From NCBI RefSeq assembly GCF_036186745.1, contig NZ_CP108086.1:4588001-4652000 (forward strand): a stretch of DNA of 64,000 nucleotides, in the 5' to 3' direction. Both the position numbers and the translations under genes were made by a program. Below the pieces are notes generated by a model. That model was not told where the DNA came from and ran no database searches. It saw nothing but the letters and a program-made list of their open reading frames with translations. Shown in pieces: positions 8,111 to 15,455 of the stretch. Every line of letters begins with the position of its first letter. Positions within the stretch are counted from its first letter, which is position 1. Source of the stretch: Microbispora hainanensis (GTDB lineage: Bacteria > Actinomycetota > Actinomycetes > Streptosporangiales > Streptosporangiaceae).

Positions 8111-8148
8111 CACCCCCAGAGACGGTCAAGGGATAGCACCCCCAGAGA
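8099..8148 (+). repeat. 24-bp tandem duplication across the permease stop codon
   Basis: The same 24 bases (starting GTCAAGGGATAGCACCCCC) occur at 8099-8122 and 8125-8148, a 26-bp period. The first copy carries the permease VKG-stop codons. The second lies in the 74-nt gap before the binding-protein gene. Confidence 0.9.
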
Positions 8149-8184
8149 ACTGTCGAGAGCAGCCTGTCGTAAGCAGGAGGAACC

Positions 8185-9474
8185 ATGAAGATGAAAGTGG
8201 CCTGGGCGGCGCTCGCCGTTCTGGCCGTCACCGTTACCGGATGTGGGTCGGACTCGGGTTCCGGCGAGGGCTCCGGCAAGACGACCATCACGTTCTGGGA
8301 CAACAACGGGGGCGCCCGCACCCCGATCTATCAGGAGCTGATCAAGCGGTTCGAGGCGGCCAACCCCTCGATCCACGTCGAGTACGTCGGCGTCCCGATC
8401 GCCTCCGTCCAGCAGAAGTACGACACCGCCATCGCGGGCGGGGACACCCCCGACGTCGGCGGCGTCACCACGTCGTACCTGGCCAACCTGACCGGCCAGC
8501 AGGCGCTGGAGCCGGCGGACGAGTGGCTGGCCAAGAGCTCGGTGAACGGCAAGCTGGCCACGTCGATGCTCGACTCGGTCCGCAAGACCGTGCCGGACGG
8601 CAAGCTCTACCTGGTGCCCAACACCTCCAACATGGACGTGGTGTGGTACCTCAAGGACAAGCTCCAGCAGGCGCCGGACACCTGGGACGAGTTCTTCAAG
8701 GACGCCGACGAGCTGACCAAGAAGCCCGACGAGTACGGCTACACCATCCGCGGCGGGGCCGGCTCGATCTTCCAGATCCTGGCCGAGATGTACTCCTACT
8801 CGGGCGTGACCGAGTTCTTCGACGCCTCGGGCAAGAGCACGGTGAACGACCCGAAGAACGCCGAGTTCCTCACGAAGATGGCCGGGCTGTACAAGAAGGA
8901 CACCCCCGAGGCCGACGTCACCAACGACTTCCCGAAGATGGTCGCCCAGTTCGGCACGGGGAAGATCGCGATGATGCACCACAACCTGGGCTCGTACAAC
9001 GACCACGTCAAGGCGCACGGCAAGGACAAGATCGGCGCCTTCGCGCTGCCGACCGGTCCCGGCGGCAAGCGGACCATCGTCGCCAACCCCGTGGACGGCT
9101 TCGCGGTGTTCAAGAACAGCGAGCACAAGGACGCCGCCTGGAAGTTCGTGGAGTTCCTGGTCTCCCACGACGGCAACAGCTACTGGAACGAGCAGACGGG
9201 CCAGATCCCGGCCAACACCGAGGCGCAGGGCGACTCCTGGGTGCAGGGCCTGGAGCACCTGAAGACGGCCGTCGACACGCTGAGCGACCCGAACACCCAG
9301 GTCGTGTCGCCGCCCTACTACCTGCCGCAGTTCTCCTCCATCACCAAGGCCGACACCGAGCCGCTCTTCCAGAAGGTGCTGCTCGGCCAGATGAAGCCCC
9401 AGGAGTTCCTCGACACCCTGGCGCAGAAGCTGACCGACGCCCAGGCCGAATGGAAGAAGGCGACCGGCGGCTGA
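8185..9474 (+). CDS. ABC sugar-binding lipoprotein
   Basis: A 429-residue extracellular solute-binding protein of family 1. The signal peptide ends in a lipobox (AVTVTGC, Cys 20), so it is anchored to the outer face of the membrane. The mature protein starts with a Ser/Gly linker, then TITFWDNNGG, and carries the usual pattern IAGGDTPDV and WKFVEFLVS near the C terminus. GGAGG lies 4 nt before the ATG. It follows its two permeases, an order with the binding protein last. The ligand is inferred to be a pectin-derived sugar acid or oligomer from the neighbours only. Confidence 0.88.
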   Translation: MKMKVAWAALAVLAVTVTGCGSDSGSGEGSGKTTITFWDNNGGARTPIYQELIKRFEAANPSIHVEYVGVPIASVQQKYDTAIAGGDTPDVGGVTTSYLANLTGQQALEPADEWLAKSSVNGKLATSMLDSVRKTVPDGKLYLVPNTSNMDVVWYLKDKLQQAPDTWDEFFKDADELTKKPDEYGYTIRGGAGSIFQILAEMYSYSGVTEFFDASGKSTVNDPKNAEFLTKMAGLYKKDTPEADVTNDFPKMVAQFGTGKIAMMHHNLGSYNDHVKAHGKDKIGAFALPTGPGGKRTIVANPVDGFAVFKNSEHKDAAWKFVEFLVSHDGNSYWNEQTGQIPANTEAQGDSWVQGLEHLKTAVDTLSDPNTQVVSPPYYLPQFSSITKADTEPLFQKVLLGQMKPQEFLDTLAQKLTDAQAEWKKATGG

Positions 9475-9565
9475 CGATCGCCGCCGCGTCCCGGGACCGG
9501 GCCGGTGCGTACCTGACCGCGCACCGGCCCTCCGGCCCCTCCACACCGACAGAGAGGAAGAGGTC

Positions 9566-10729
9566 ATGGCGGTCGTCGAACGCGTCATCGTCACGGTCTT
9601 CGCCACGGTCACCAAGTCCGTGGTGGACGGCCACGGCCACCGGCACCCCGGCCCGCCCCGCGAGGTGCGGGAGGCGCTGCTGGCCGTCACCGACAGCGAC
9701 GGCGCGACCGGATACTGCCTGGCGGCGCCCGACACCGTCAGGGAGGCGGTGATCACGGGCCACATCGGCCCGGCGCTGATCGGTCAGGACAGCCTCGACC
9801 GCGAACGGCTGTGGCACCGCGTCGCCCGCCGGCAGCGGGGCGCCCAGGGCAACCTGTCCGACCGGGCGCTCAGCGCGGTCGACCAGGCACTGTGGGACCT
9901 CGCCGGGCGCAAGCTCGGCCTGCCGGTCTGGAAGCTCCTCGGCGGAGCCCGCTCCGAGGTGCCCGCCTACGCGAGCACGATGTGCGGCGACGACATCCCC
10001 GGCGGCCTGGCCACCCCCGACGACTACGCCGCCTTCGCCAAGGAGCTCGTCTCCCGCGGCTACCGCGGGATCAAGCTGCACACCTGGATGCCGCCCATGC
10101 CGTACGGCGTGGACCGCGACATCGAGGCGTGCGCCGCGGTCCGGGAGGCGGTCGGCCCGGACGTCGCGCTCATGCTCGACAGCAACCACTGGTACTCCCG
10201 CTCCGAGGCGCTGACCCTCGGCCGGGCCTTGGACGAGCTGAACTTCGCGTGGTACGAGGAGCCGATGGAGGAGGCGTCGGTGCAGTCGTACCGATGGCTC
10301 GCCGACCAGCTCAGGACGCCGATCCTCGGGCCGGAGACCTCCTGGGGCAAGCACATGGCGCGGGCGGAGTGGGTGGCCGCGGGGGCCTGCGACATCCTCA
10401 GGGTCGGCGTGGTCGGCTCCGGCGGCATCATCCCGGCGATCAAGGCCGTTCACCTGGCCGAGTCGTTCGGCATGGACTGCGAGATCCACGGCAACGGCTC
10501 CGGCGCGCTCGCCGTGATCGGCGCCAGCCTCTGCGGGCAGTGGTACGAACGGGGACTGCTGCACCCGCACTCGGACTACGACACGCCCGCCCCGCACCTG
10601 CGGTCGATCGTCGACCCGCTCTCCGGCGGAAAGGTGCGGATGCCGGACACTCCCGGACTAGGGGATGATCTGGATATGGACTACATCGCCTCCCGTACGG
10701 TCGCCTCCTGGGGAACCGGCTCACAATAG
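9566..10729 (+). CDS. gci: D-galactarolactone cycloisomerase-like enolase-superfamily enzyme
   Basis: A 387-residue member of the mandelate racemase subgroup. Metal ligands are seen as Asp in LMLDSNHWY, Glu in WYEEPM and Glu in LGPETSWGKH. The acid-base lysine region reads GIKLHTWMPP, and a His region CEIHGNGSG follows. The combination matches Agrobacterium-type galactaro-1,4-lactone cycloisomerase more closely than generic racemases, from memory of that family. That enzyme opens galactarolactone to 3-deoxy-2-keto-hexarate, the KdgD substrate. A GAGGAAGAGG stretch precedes the ATG. Alternative: another acid-sugar dehydratase (galactarate or glucarate), which would fit the same pathway. Confidence 0.75.
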   Translation: MAVVERVIVTVFATVTKSVVDGHGHRHPGPPREVREALLAVTDSDGATGYCLAAPDTVREAVITGHIGPALIGQDSLDRERLWHRVARRQRGAQGNLSDRALSAVDQALWDLAGRKLGLPVWKLLGGARSEVPAYASTMCGDDIPGGLATPDDYAAFAKELVSRGYRGIKLHTWMPPMPYGVDRDIEACAAVREAVGPDVALMLDSNHWYSRSEALTLGRALDELNFAWYEEPMEEASVQSYRWLADQLRTPILGPETSWGKHMARAEWVAAGACDILRVGVVGSGGIIPAIKAVHLAESFGMDCEIHGNGSGALAVIGASLCGQWYERGLLHPHSDYDTPAPHLRSIVDPLSGGKVRMPDTPGLGDDLDMDYIASRTVASWGTGSQ

Positions 10730-10760
10730 GAGGCGGAACAGGCGGGTCAGGGAGGTACAC

Positions 10761-11534
10761 ATGGCGGAACCCGTGCCGCACGTGAAGTCGGCACTCCGGA
10801 CGGTCGAGCTGCTCGACTTCTTCGCGCAGTATCCCGGACTGCACAGCCTCACCGACCTACAGGGCAAGCTGGGCTACCCCAAGAGCAGCCTGCACGCCCT
10901 GCTGCGCACGCTGGTCGACCTCGGCTGGATCGAGACCGACGTCACCGGCACGCTCTACCGGATCGGCATGCGGGCTCTGCTGGTCGGGGCGACGTACATC
11001 GACGGCGACCCGGTGGTGCAGCTCGCGCACGACGCGCTGGACTGGCTGGCCGAGGTCACCGGCGAGACGGTGCACCTCGCCCGTCTCGACCATTTCGACA
11101 TCGTGTATCTCGCCACCCGCGCCTCGCGGCACTACCTGCGGCCGTTCTCGCGGGTGGGCCGCCGTCTGCCGGCGAGCACCACGTCGCTCGGCAAGGCCAT
11201 CCTGGCGAGCCGCGACGACGACGAGGTCCGCGCGCTGCTGCCCGCCGAGCTGCCCGCGCTGACGGCCAACACGATCGTGGACGCCGACGAGCTGCTGGTC
11301 GACCTCCACCGGGTGCGCAAGCAGGGCTACGCGGTGGACCGTGAGGAGAACACCGAGGGGCTGCGCTGCTTCGGCGTCGCGCTGCACATCAGCGACCCGC
11401 CGCGCGACGCCATCAGCTGCTCGGTGCCGATCCCGCGCCTCACGCCCGAGCGGGAGAAGGAGATCGCCTCCTGCCTGCTGGAGGCACGTGAGCGCATCGA
11501 GCGCTCCGCCATGCGGCAGCGCCGCGCCTTCTGA
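10761..11534 (+). CDS. IclR-family transcriptional regulator
   Basis: A 257-residue regulator with an N-terminal winged helix-turn-helix (residues about 8-65, VKSALRTVELLDFF through GTLYRIG) and a C-terminal effector domain (GETVHLARLDHFDIVYLATR, GRRLPASTTSLGKAILAS). The ATG at 10761 has GGAGG (10751-10755) 5 nt upstream. It follows the cycloisomerase by 31 bp and is probably the last gene of the importer operon. It likely senses an aldarate or uronate and controls the divergent kdgD/importer region at 6107-6345. IclR proteins often regulate sugar-acid pathways. Confidence 0.88.
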   Translation: MAEPVPHVKSALRTVELLDFFAQYPGLHSLTDLQGKLGYPKSSLHALLRTLVDLGWIETDVTGTLYRIGMRALLVGATYIDGDPVVQLAHDALDWLAEVTGETVHLARLDHFDIVYLATRASRHYLRPFSRVGRRLPASTTSLGKAILASRDDDEVRALLPAELPALTANTIVDADELLVDLHRVRKQGYAVDREENTEGLRCFGVALHISDPPRDAISCSVPIPRLTPEREKEIASCLLEARERIERSAMRQRRAF

Positions 11535-11543
11535 CACGTCGGC

Positions 11544-11575
11544 GGCGCCCCGCACGCACATGCGTGCGGGGCGCC
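11544..11575 (+). terminator. Strong hairpin after the IclR gene
   Basis: A perfect 15-bp stem (GGCGCCCCGCACGCA) with a 2-nt loop begins 10 nt after the IclR stop. It closes the importer/cycloisomerase/IclR operon and isolates the peptide operon that follows. Confidence 0.8.
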
Positions 11576-11693
11576 CGCATATAGAAGAAATCTAGAATTC
11601 GTCCGGGCGTGGCGATTATTTTGGGGCCGGCCGGATCGGCGGGCCGTTCCGCACCGTATTCTTCCCGGTCTTCGGCGTATTCGCGAATAGACA

Positions 11694-11721
11694 TTGACCG
11701 GCGGCAATTCGCGCTGATAAG
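11694..11721 (+). promoter_or_regulatory. Promoter candidate of the peptide-modification operon
   Basis: TTGACC (11694-11699), a 16-bp spacer and GATAAG (11716-11721) precede the E1-like gene by about 30-45 nt. The region from 11576 to 11740 is visibly more AT-rich than its surroundings, which supports a promoter here. Confidence 0.4.
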
Positions 11722-11752
11722 TTCCCGGTGTCGTGATCGTCTCCTCGGGCCG

Positions 11753-12877
11753 ATGGAGGTCGGCTTGCGCCTGCCGAAAGTGAAGGCCGAGCACCGGCCG
11801 TACAGGATCGGGCGCGACAGGATTCGCATCGGCGGCTCCATTTATGGAATCGCCGCGGAGATATCGGATCCGCATGGTCACGCGTGGGCCGCGTTGTCGG
11901 CGATGGACGGGACCCGCGCGCCCGCCGACGTCGCCGATCATTTGTGCCGTCTGTTTCCCGGCATGAAGCGGGTGGACGCCGCCGGCGTGGTGGACCTGCT
12001 GCTGCGATCGGGCTACCTGGAGGACGCGGCGGCCCCGCCGCCGGGTGACCTCAGCGCGGCCGAGACGGAGCGATATTCGCGGAACAAGGCGTTCTTCCGC
12101 TGGGTGGATCTCGTGCCCCGGGCCCATGGATGGGAGGCGCAGGTCGCGCTGAAGCGCGCACGCGTGCTGGTCCTGGGGCTCGGGGGCACCGGCAGCCACG
12201 CCGCCTGGGCGCTGGCCGCCGCGGGGGTCGGCAGGATCCACTGCGTCGACCGCGACGTGGTCGAGGTGTCCAACCTCACCAGGCAGGCGCTGTTCACCGA
12301 GGCCGACATCGGGAGACCGAAGGCCGACGTGGTGGTCGAACGCCTCACGGCGATCAACTCGGGTGTGCGCGTGACCGGGGAGACCCGCGCCGTCGAGAGC
12401 AGGGCGGACGTGTCCGCGCTGCTGGCCGGGTTCGACGCGCTCGCCCTGTGCGCCGACGAACCTCGCGGCCAGGACAGCATCCGGATCTGGGCCAACCGGG
12501 CATGCCTGATGGCCGGGGTGCCGTGGGCGGTCGGCGGCTATCGGGGTCCCCTCGTCAGCGTGGGGGTCTTCGCCGCCGGCGGGCCCTGCTACGAATGCCT
12601 CACCGCCGCGATCGAGGCGTCGCTGGAGCCGGGGGTCCACGTCGACCTCGGCGGGCCGGGAGTGCTGGCGCCGTCCGCCGGCATTTCCGGACACCTCACC
12701 GCGCAGGCCGTGATCTCGATGGTGACCGGAATTCCGGCGACGCTGCGCAGTCATGTCACCGGGATAAATCTGATCGCCCCCGAACAGCATGTGTACACGC
12801 ACTATGCGGCGTCGCCGGAATGCGCCGGCTGCGCGGTGCGGGGAAAAAGGGAACGGAAATCAGCGGTTGACGCCTGA
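11753..12877 (+). CDS. E1/ThiF-like adenylating enzyme with N-terminal leader-binding-like domain
   Basis: About 374 residues. Residues about 1-95 form a small domain (HRPYRIGRDRIRIGGSIYGI, then LSAMDGTRAPADVADHLCRL) like the peptide-binding part of cyclodehydratase C proteins and RiPP E1 enzymes. The ThiF/MoeB fold follows: nucleotide loop VLVLGLGGTGSHAA, then VDRDVVEVSNLTRQ, and two CxxC pairs (CYEC, CAGC) expected to bind zinc. Such enzymes adenylate a carboxylate, as in MccB, PaaA and TOMM pathways. A perfect GGAGGT at 11755-11760 lies inside the frame, so the true start may be the TTG at 11765 (MRLPKVK). The precursor candidate follows 48 bp downstream. No YcaO partner is present. Confidence 0.8.
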   Translation: MEVGLRLPKVKAEHRPYRIGRDRIRIGGSIYGIAAEISDPHGHAWAALSAMDGTRAPADVADHLCRLFPGMKRVDAAGVVDLLLRSGYLEDAAAPPPGDLSAAETERYSRNKAFFRWVDLVPRAHGWEAQVALKRARVLVLGLGGTGSHAAWALAAAGVGRIHCVDRDVVEVSNLTRQALFTEADIGRPKADVVVERLTAINSGVRVTGETRAVESRADVSALLAGFDALALCADEPRGQDSIRIWANRACLMAGVPWAVGGYRGPLVSVGVFAAGGPCYECLTAAIEASLEPGVHVDLGGPGVLAPSAGISGHLTAQAVISMVTGIPATLRSHVTGINLIAPEQHVYTHYAASPECAGCAVRGKRERKSAVDA

Positions 12878-12925
12878 AATGCCCCGGCTTAGTGTCGTGA
12901 GTTGTCGCGACGAAAGGGGGTGGAA

Positions 12926-13051
12926 ATGGAGCGACAGGAGCCGGCGGTGCAGGATTCCGCCGAGACCGAGGACGCGGCCGGAAAGATTTCGTTCCGGCTG
13001 CTCGACAAGATCGAGACGACGCAGTCGTACAGCGGAAACTCGAATAGCTGA
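12926..13051 (+). CDS. Candidate RiPP precursor peptide, 41 residues
   Basis: A short frame preceded by GGGGGTGG about 5 nt before the ATG and placed between two modification genes on the same strand. The first about 30 residues are acidic and leader-like (MERQEPAVQDSAETEDAAGK, then ISFRLLDKIE, a probable amphipathic recognition helix). The C-terminal stretch TTQSYSGNSNS is rich in Ser, Thr, Asn and Gly with one Tyr and no Cys, so it could be the core. It has the size, charge pattern and position of RiPP precursors. Its lack of Cys argues against azoline-from-Cys or lanthionine chemistry. MccB-like adenylation or PaaA-like chemistry is conceivable. Function is inferred from context only. Confidence 0.7.
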   Translation: MERQEPAVQDSAETEDAAGKISFRLLDKIETTQSYSGNSNS

Positions 13052-13056
13052 CCGGT

Positions 13057-13099
13057 GATGGTCCGGATGGTCGATTTCCGAGTCGCCGTCCGGACCATC
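13057..13099 (+). terminator. Hairpin after the precursor gene (attenuator candidate)
   Basis: A perfect 11-bp stem (GATGGTCCGGA and its complement) encloses 21 nt, starting 5 nt after the precursor stop and ending 29 nt before the next start. It could partly terminate transcription, or protect the 3' end, giving more precursor than enzyme transcript. Confidence 0.55.
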
Positions 13100-13128
13100 G
13101 TCATGCGAAATACGAATGACGGTGAGGC

Positions 13129-13740
13129 ATGAAAATACCCCGGCCCGAGGCCGTGCCGGGCACGATGCTGCCCATGCGGGAGTACGCGGCGGACTTCCTT
13201 GAGGTCTTCCACGACGTCGACGGTGTGATCTGGAAGCTGGAGCGCGCCCAGACGTTCGACGAAGGGGAGAACCCGAGCTGGAAGGCCATGCGCGCGGGAG
13301 ACTGGCACCGCTCGCTCGAACTGCTGGAAGAGGCGCGGGAGACCATCGCCGCGGACCTTCCGGCCCGGGGGGAGCTGCGCCGCCTGCGGATCGTCGAGAC
13401 GCCGCTCACCGCATATCTGCAGTGGGAGCTGCACCTGCTCGCGCTGCGCGCGCGCCTGGGGGAGCGCGGCAGGGTTCTGGACGCCGGTGAGCTGGCGGGC
13501 CTCGAGGCGGACGGTCCCCTCCCGGAGCTCGTCGTCTTTCCCGGCAGGCACATGTACCACGTGCGCTACGACGACCGCGGCGCGTGTGCCGGCGCCCGCC
13601 GGATAGACGACGCCGACGCCGTCGCCGCATGGACGTCGGTCGTCTCCTCGCTGTACGAGCGGGGCGAAGACCTGCCGGCCTACGTGGAGAAGCGGGTCGT
13701 CCCGCTTCCGCCGCCCCGGACGGACGCGCAAGCGCGATGA
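13129..13740 (+). CDS. DUF6879-like protein in the peptide operon
   Basis: 203 residues, no signal peptide or membrane segment. The pattern resembles DUF6879 proteins: F-x-x-F followed by WKLERAQTF, then ELRRLRIVETPLTAYLQWEL, and a C-terminal YHVRYDDRGACAGARRIDD segment. The biochemical role of that family is not established to my knowledge. It lies between the precursor and the M50 gene and overlaps the latter by 4 bp (ATGA), so it is translationally coupled and probably part of the same pathway. It may bind the peptide or the E1 enzyme; this is conjecture. Confidence 0.65.
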   Translation: MKIPRPEAVPGTMLPMREYAADFLEVFHDVDGVIWKLERAQTFDEGENPSWKAMRAGDWHRSLELLEEARETIAADLPARGELRRLRIVETPLTAYLQWELHLLALRARLGERGRVLDAGELAGLEADGPLPELVVFPGRHMYHVRYDDRGACAGARRIDDADAVAAWTSVVSSLYERGEDLPAYVEKRVVPLPPPRTDAQAR

Positions 13741-14957
13741 CGCACGTCCGGCTGCGTCCTCTCGGGTTCCGCGAGGACGAGGACGGATGGATCGTCGGCC
13801 GCGTCGACACGGGCGTCTGCATCGAGGTGCCCTACGCCGGCAAACGGGCGATCGAACTGCTCGGCAGCGGGCGGACGATCCGCGCGGCGCGCGAGGAGCT
13901 GAGAGCCGAGCTCGGGGTGGAGCTCGACGTGTCCGGATTCGTGGACGACCTGGCGGCCGTGGGGATGGTGGCCTCGATCGGCGACCGGGTCTTCGCCGAC
14001 ACCGGCGCCCCGGCGCCGTCGCTTCCCTGGATAACGCGGGAAATGGTGCGGTGGACGCTGAGCCCCCTGCTGCACTGCCTGCTGGGCCTGCTCGTGCTCG
14101 GCGGGGTCGTCGCGGCGGTGCTGCGGCCCGGCGTCGTTCCCCGGTGGCATGCCCTGCTCTGGAGCGACCACGGCACGGTGGTCCTGCTGAGCGAGATCGC
14201 CGTGGTGGCCGTGCTCGTCTCACTCCACGAGCTCGCCCACCTCCTCACCGCGCGGGCCGCGGGCGTCCCCGGCCGCATCCGGATCGACACGCGCCTTCAG
14301 TTCCTGGCCGCGCAGACCGACGTCTCCGGCGTCTGGCTCGCCGAGCGGCGGGTCCGCCTGACCGTCTATCTCGCGGGGATGGCGGTGGACGCGAGCGTGC
14401 TCGCCGCCTGCCTGCTGACGATGGCGCTGTCCGGCACGAACACGCTGCTGTCGGTCATCGCGCTCACCGAGATGACGGGGCTGGCGTTGCAGTTCTTCGT
14501 CTTCATGCGCACCGACCTCTACTTCCTGCTCCAGGACCTGGCGCGCTGCCGCAACCTCTACGCCGACGCCGCCGCCTTCCTGCTGCACCTGCTTCGCCGC
14601 GCCGTACGGAGGCCCACCGCGGAGCCGCTCACCGGGTTGGACCCGCGGCAGCGCCGGTTCGTCCGGTTCTACAGCGTGCTCCTCGTCGCCGGGACGGGGC
14701 TCTGCCTCGGGGTCTTCCTCCTGATCTCCGTCCCGTTCACGGTCGCGCTGATCGCCAGGTCCCTCGGCGTGCTGCTGCATCACGACGGCCTGGTCGACGC
14801 CGCCGACGCCCTGCTGACGCTGGGGGTCGTGGTCGCCTACCAGGCCGTGTGGGTGAGGGCGTGGGTCCGCAGGCACGGACCACGCGTACGGGGGTTCGCC
14901 GCGAGGCTGGTGCGCCACCGCGCGCCGGGGGCGAGCGTGGTCAGGCGCGGTTCGTGA
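13737..14957 (+). CDS. PqqD-like domain fused to an M50 membrane metalloprotease
   Basis: 406 residues. Residues about 1-80 resemble a PqqD-type peptide chaperone (GWIVGRVDTGVCIEVPYAGK, LLGSGRTIRAAREEL, FVDDLAAVGMV). The rest has about eight membrane helices with the zinc motif HELAH (HExxH) after a helix, near residue 163. The second active-site region is probably YLAGMAVDASVL. Related PqqD-M50 proteins occur in RiPP clusters and may cleave or export the leader. The ATG at 13737 overlaps the previous stop. Its 3' end overlaps the convergent cupin gene by 17 bp. No ABC exporter is adjacent, so this protein is the only membrane component of the system. Confidence 0.8.
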   Translation: MTHVRLRPLGFREDEDGWIVGRVDTGVCIEVPYAGKRAIELLGSGRTIRAAREELRAELGVELDVSGFVDDLAAVGMVASIGDRVFADTGAPAPSLPWITREMVRWTLSPLLHCLLGLLVLGGVVAAVLRPGVVPRWHALLWSDHGTVVLLSEIAVVAVLVSLHELAHLLTARAAGVPGRIRIDTRLQFLAAQTDVSGVWLAERRVRLTVYLAGMAVDASVLAACLLTMALSGTNTLLSVIALTEMTGLALQFFVFMRTDLYFLLQDLARCRNLYADAAAFLLHLLRRAVRRPTAEPLTGLDPRQRRFVRFYSVLLVAGTGLCLGVFLLISVPFTVALIARSLGVLLHHDGLVDAADALLTLGVVVAYQAVWVRAWVRRHGPRVRGFAARLVRHRAPGASVVRRGS

Positions 14958-15444
14958 GCGGGGTCAGCTGGTGGATGTCGTGCCGGGCGCGCAGCGCCGT
15001 GATCTCGGCCGGGTCCGGCGGTCCCGAGGCCAGCATCCCGGTGAGCTCCCGCAGGTAGGTCTCGTGACCCGCGGGGGTCACGATGAACAGCATCCGGGCC
15101 GGTTCACTGCCGGGGTTGAAGAACGCGTGGGGGCATCCGGCCGGCACGTGCATGAAGCTCCCGGGCCCGCCCCGCAGCACCTCGGCGCCGGCCTCCGACC
15201 GCCAGGAACGCCAGTCGGAGCCCGTCTCGGAGTCCGCCGGATGGAAGGCGAGGAGGTCGAGCTCGCCGTCGATGACGTAGAACATCTCCTCCGCCTCGTG
15301 ATGCAGGTGCGCCCCGACGTCGAAACCCGGGGCGACCACGGCCTCGAAGACCGACCACGCCGCCGCCTGCTCCGCGCCGACCTTCAGCGTCATCGCCTGG
15401 ATCGAGTCGCCGCCTCCCGGCGGAAGTAACAGTCCATCGGTCAT
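14941..15444 (-). CDS. Cupin-domain protein
   Basis: 167 residues with a single cupin barrel. Motif 1 is AHLHHEAEEMFYVIDGELDLL and motif 2 is FMHVPAGCPHAFFNPGSEPA, retaining the His and Glu residues expected to bind a metal. The C-terminal helix region (LRELTGMLASG) is typical of small cupins of unknown function. The start at 15444 has GAGG in position, and the longer open frame to 15645 runs into the next gene. It lies 11 bp downstream of the NmrA-like gene on the same strand, so they form an operon. It may be an isomerase, dioxygenase or binding protein. Confidence 0.8.
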   Translation of the reverse strand: MTDGLLLPPGGGDSIQAMTLKVGAEQAAAWSVFEAVVAPGFDVGAHLHHEAEEMFYVIDGELDLLAFHPADSETGSDWRSWRSEAGAEVLRGGPGSFMHVPAGCPHAFFNPGSEPARMLFIVTPAGHETYLRELTGMLASGPPDPAEITALRARHDIHQLTPLTNRA

Positions 15445-15455
15445 GTCCTCGCACC

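Noticed and set aside
11753-14957. Lasso-peptide, lanthipeptide or YcaO-type cluster
   Set aside because: No asparagine-synthetase-like cyclase, transglutaminase-like protease, LanB/C/M or YcaO gene lies in or next to the operon, and the peptide has no Cys.
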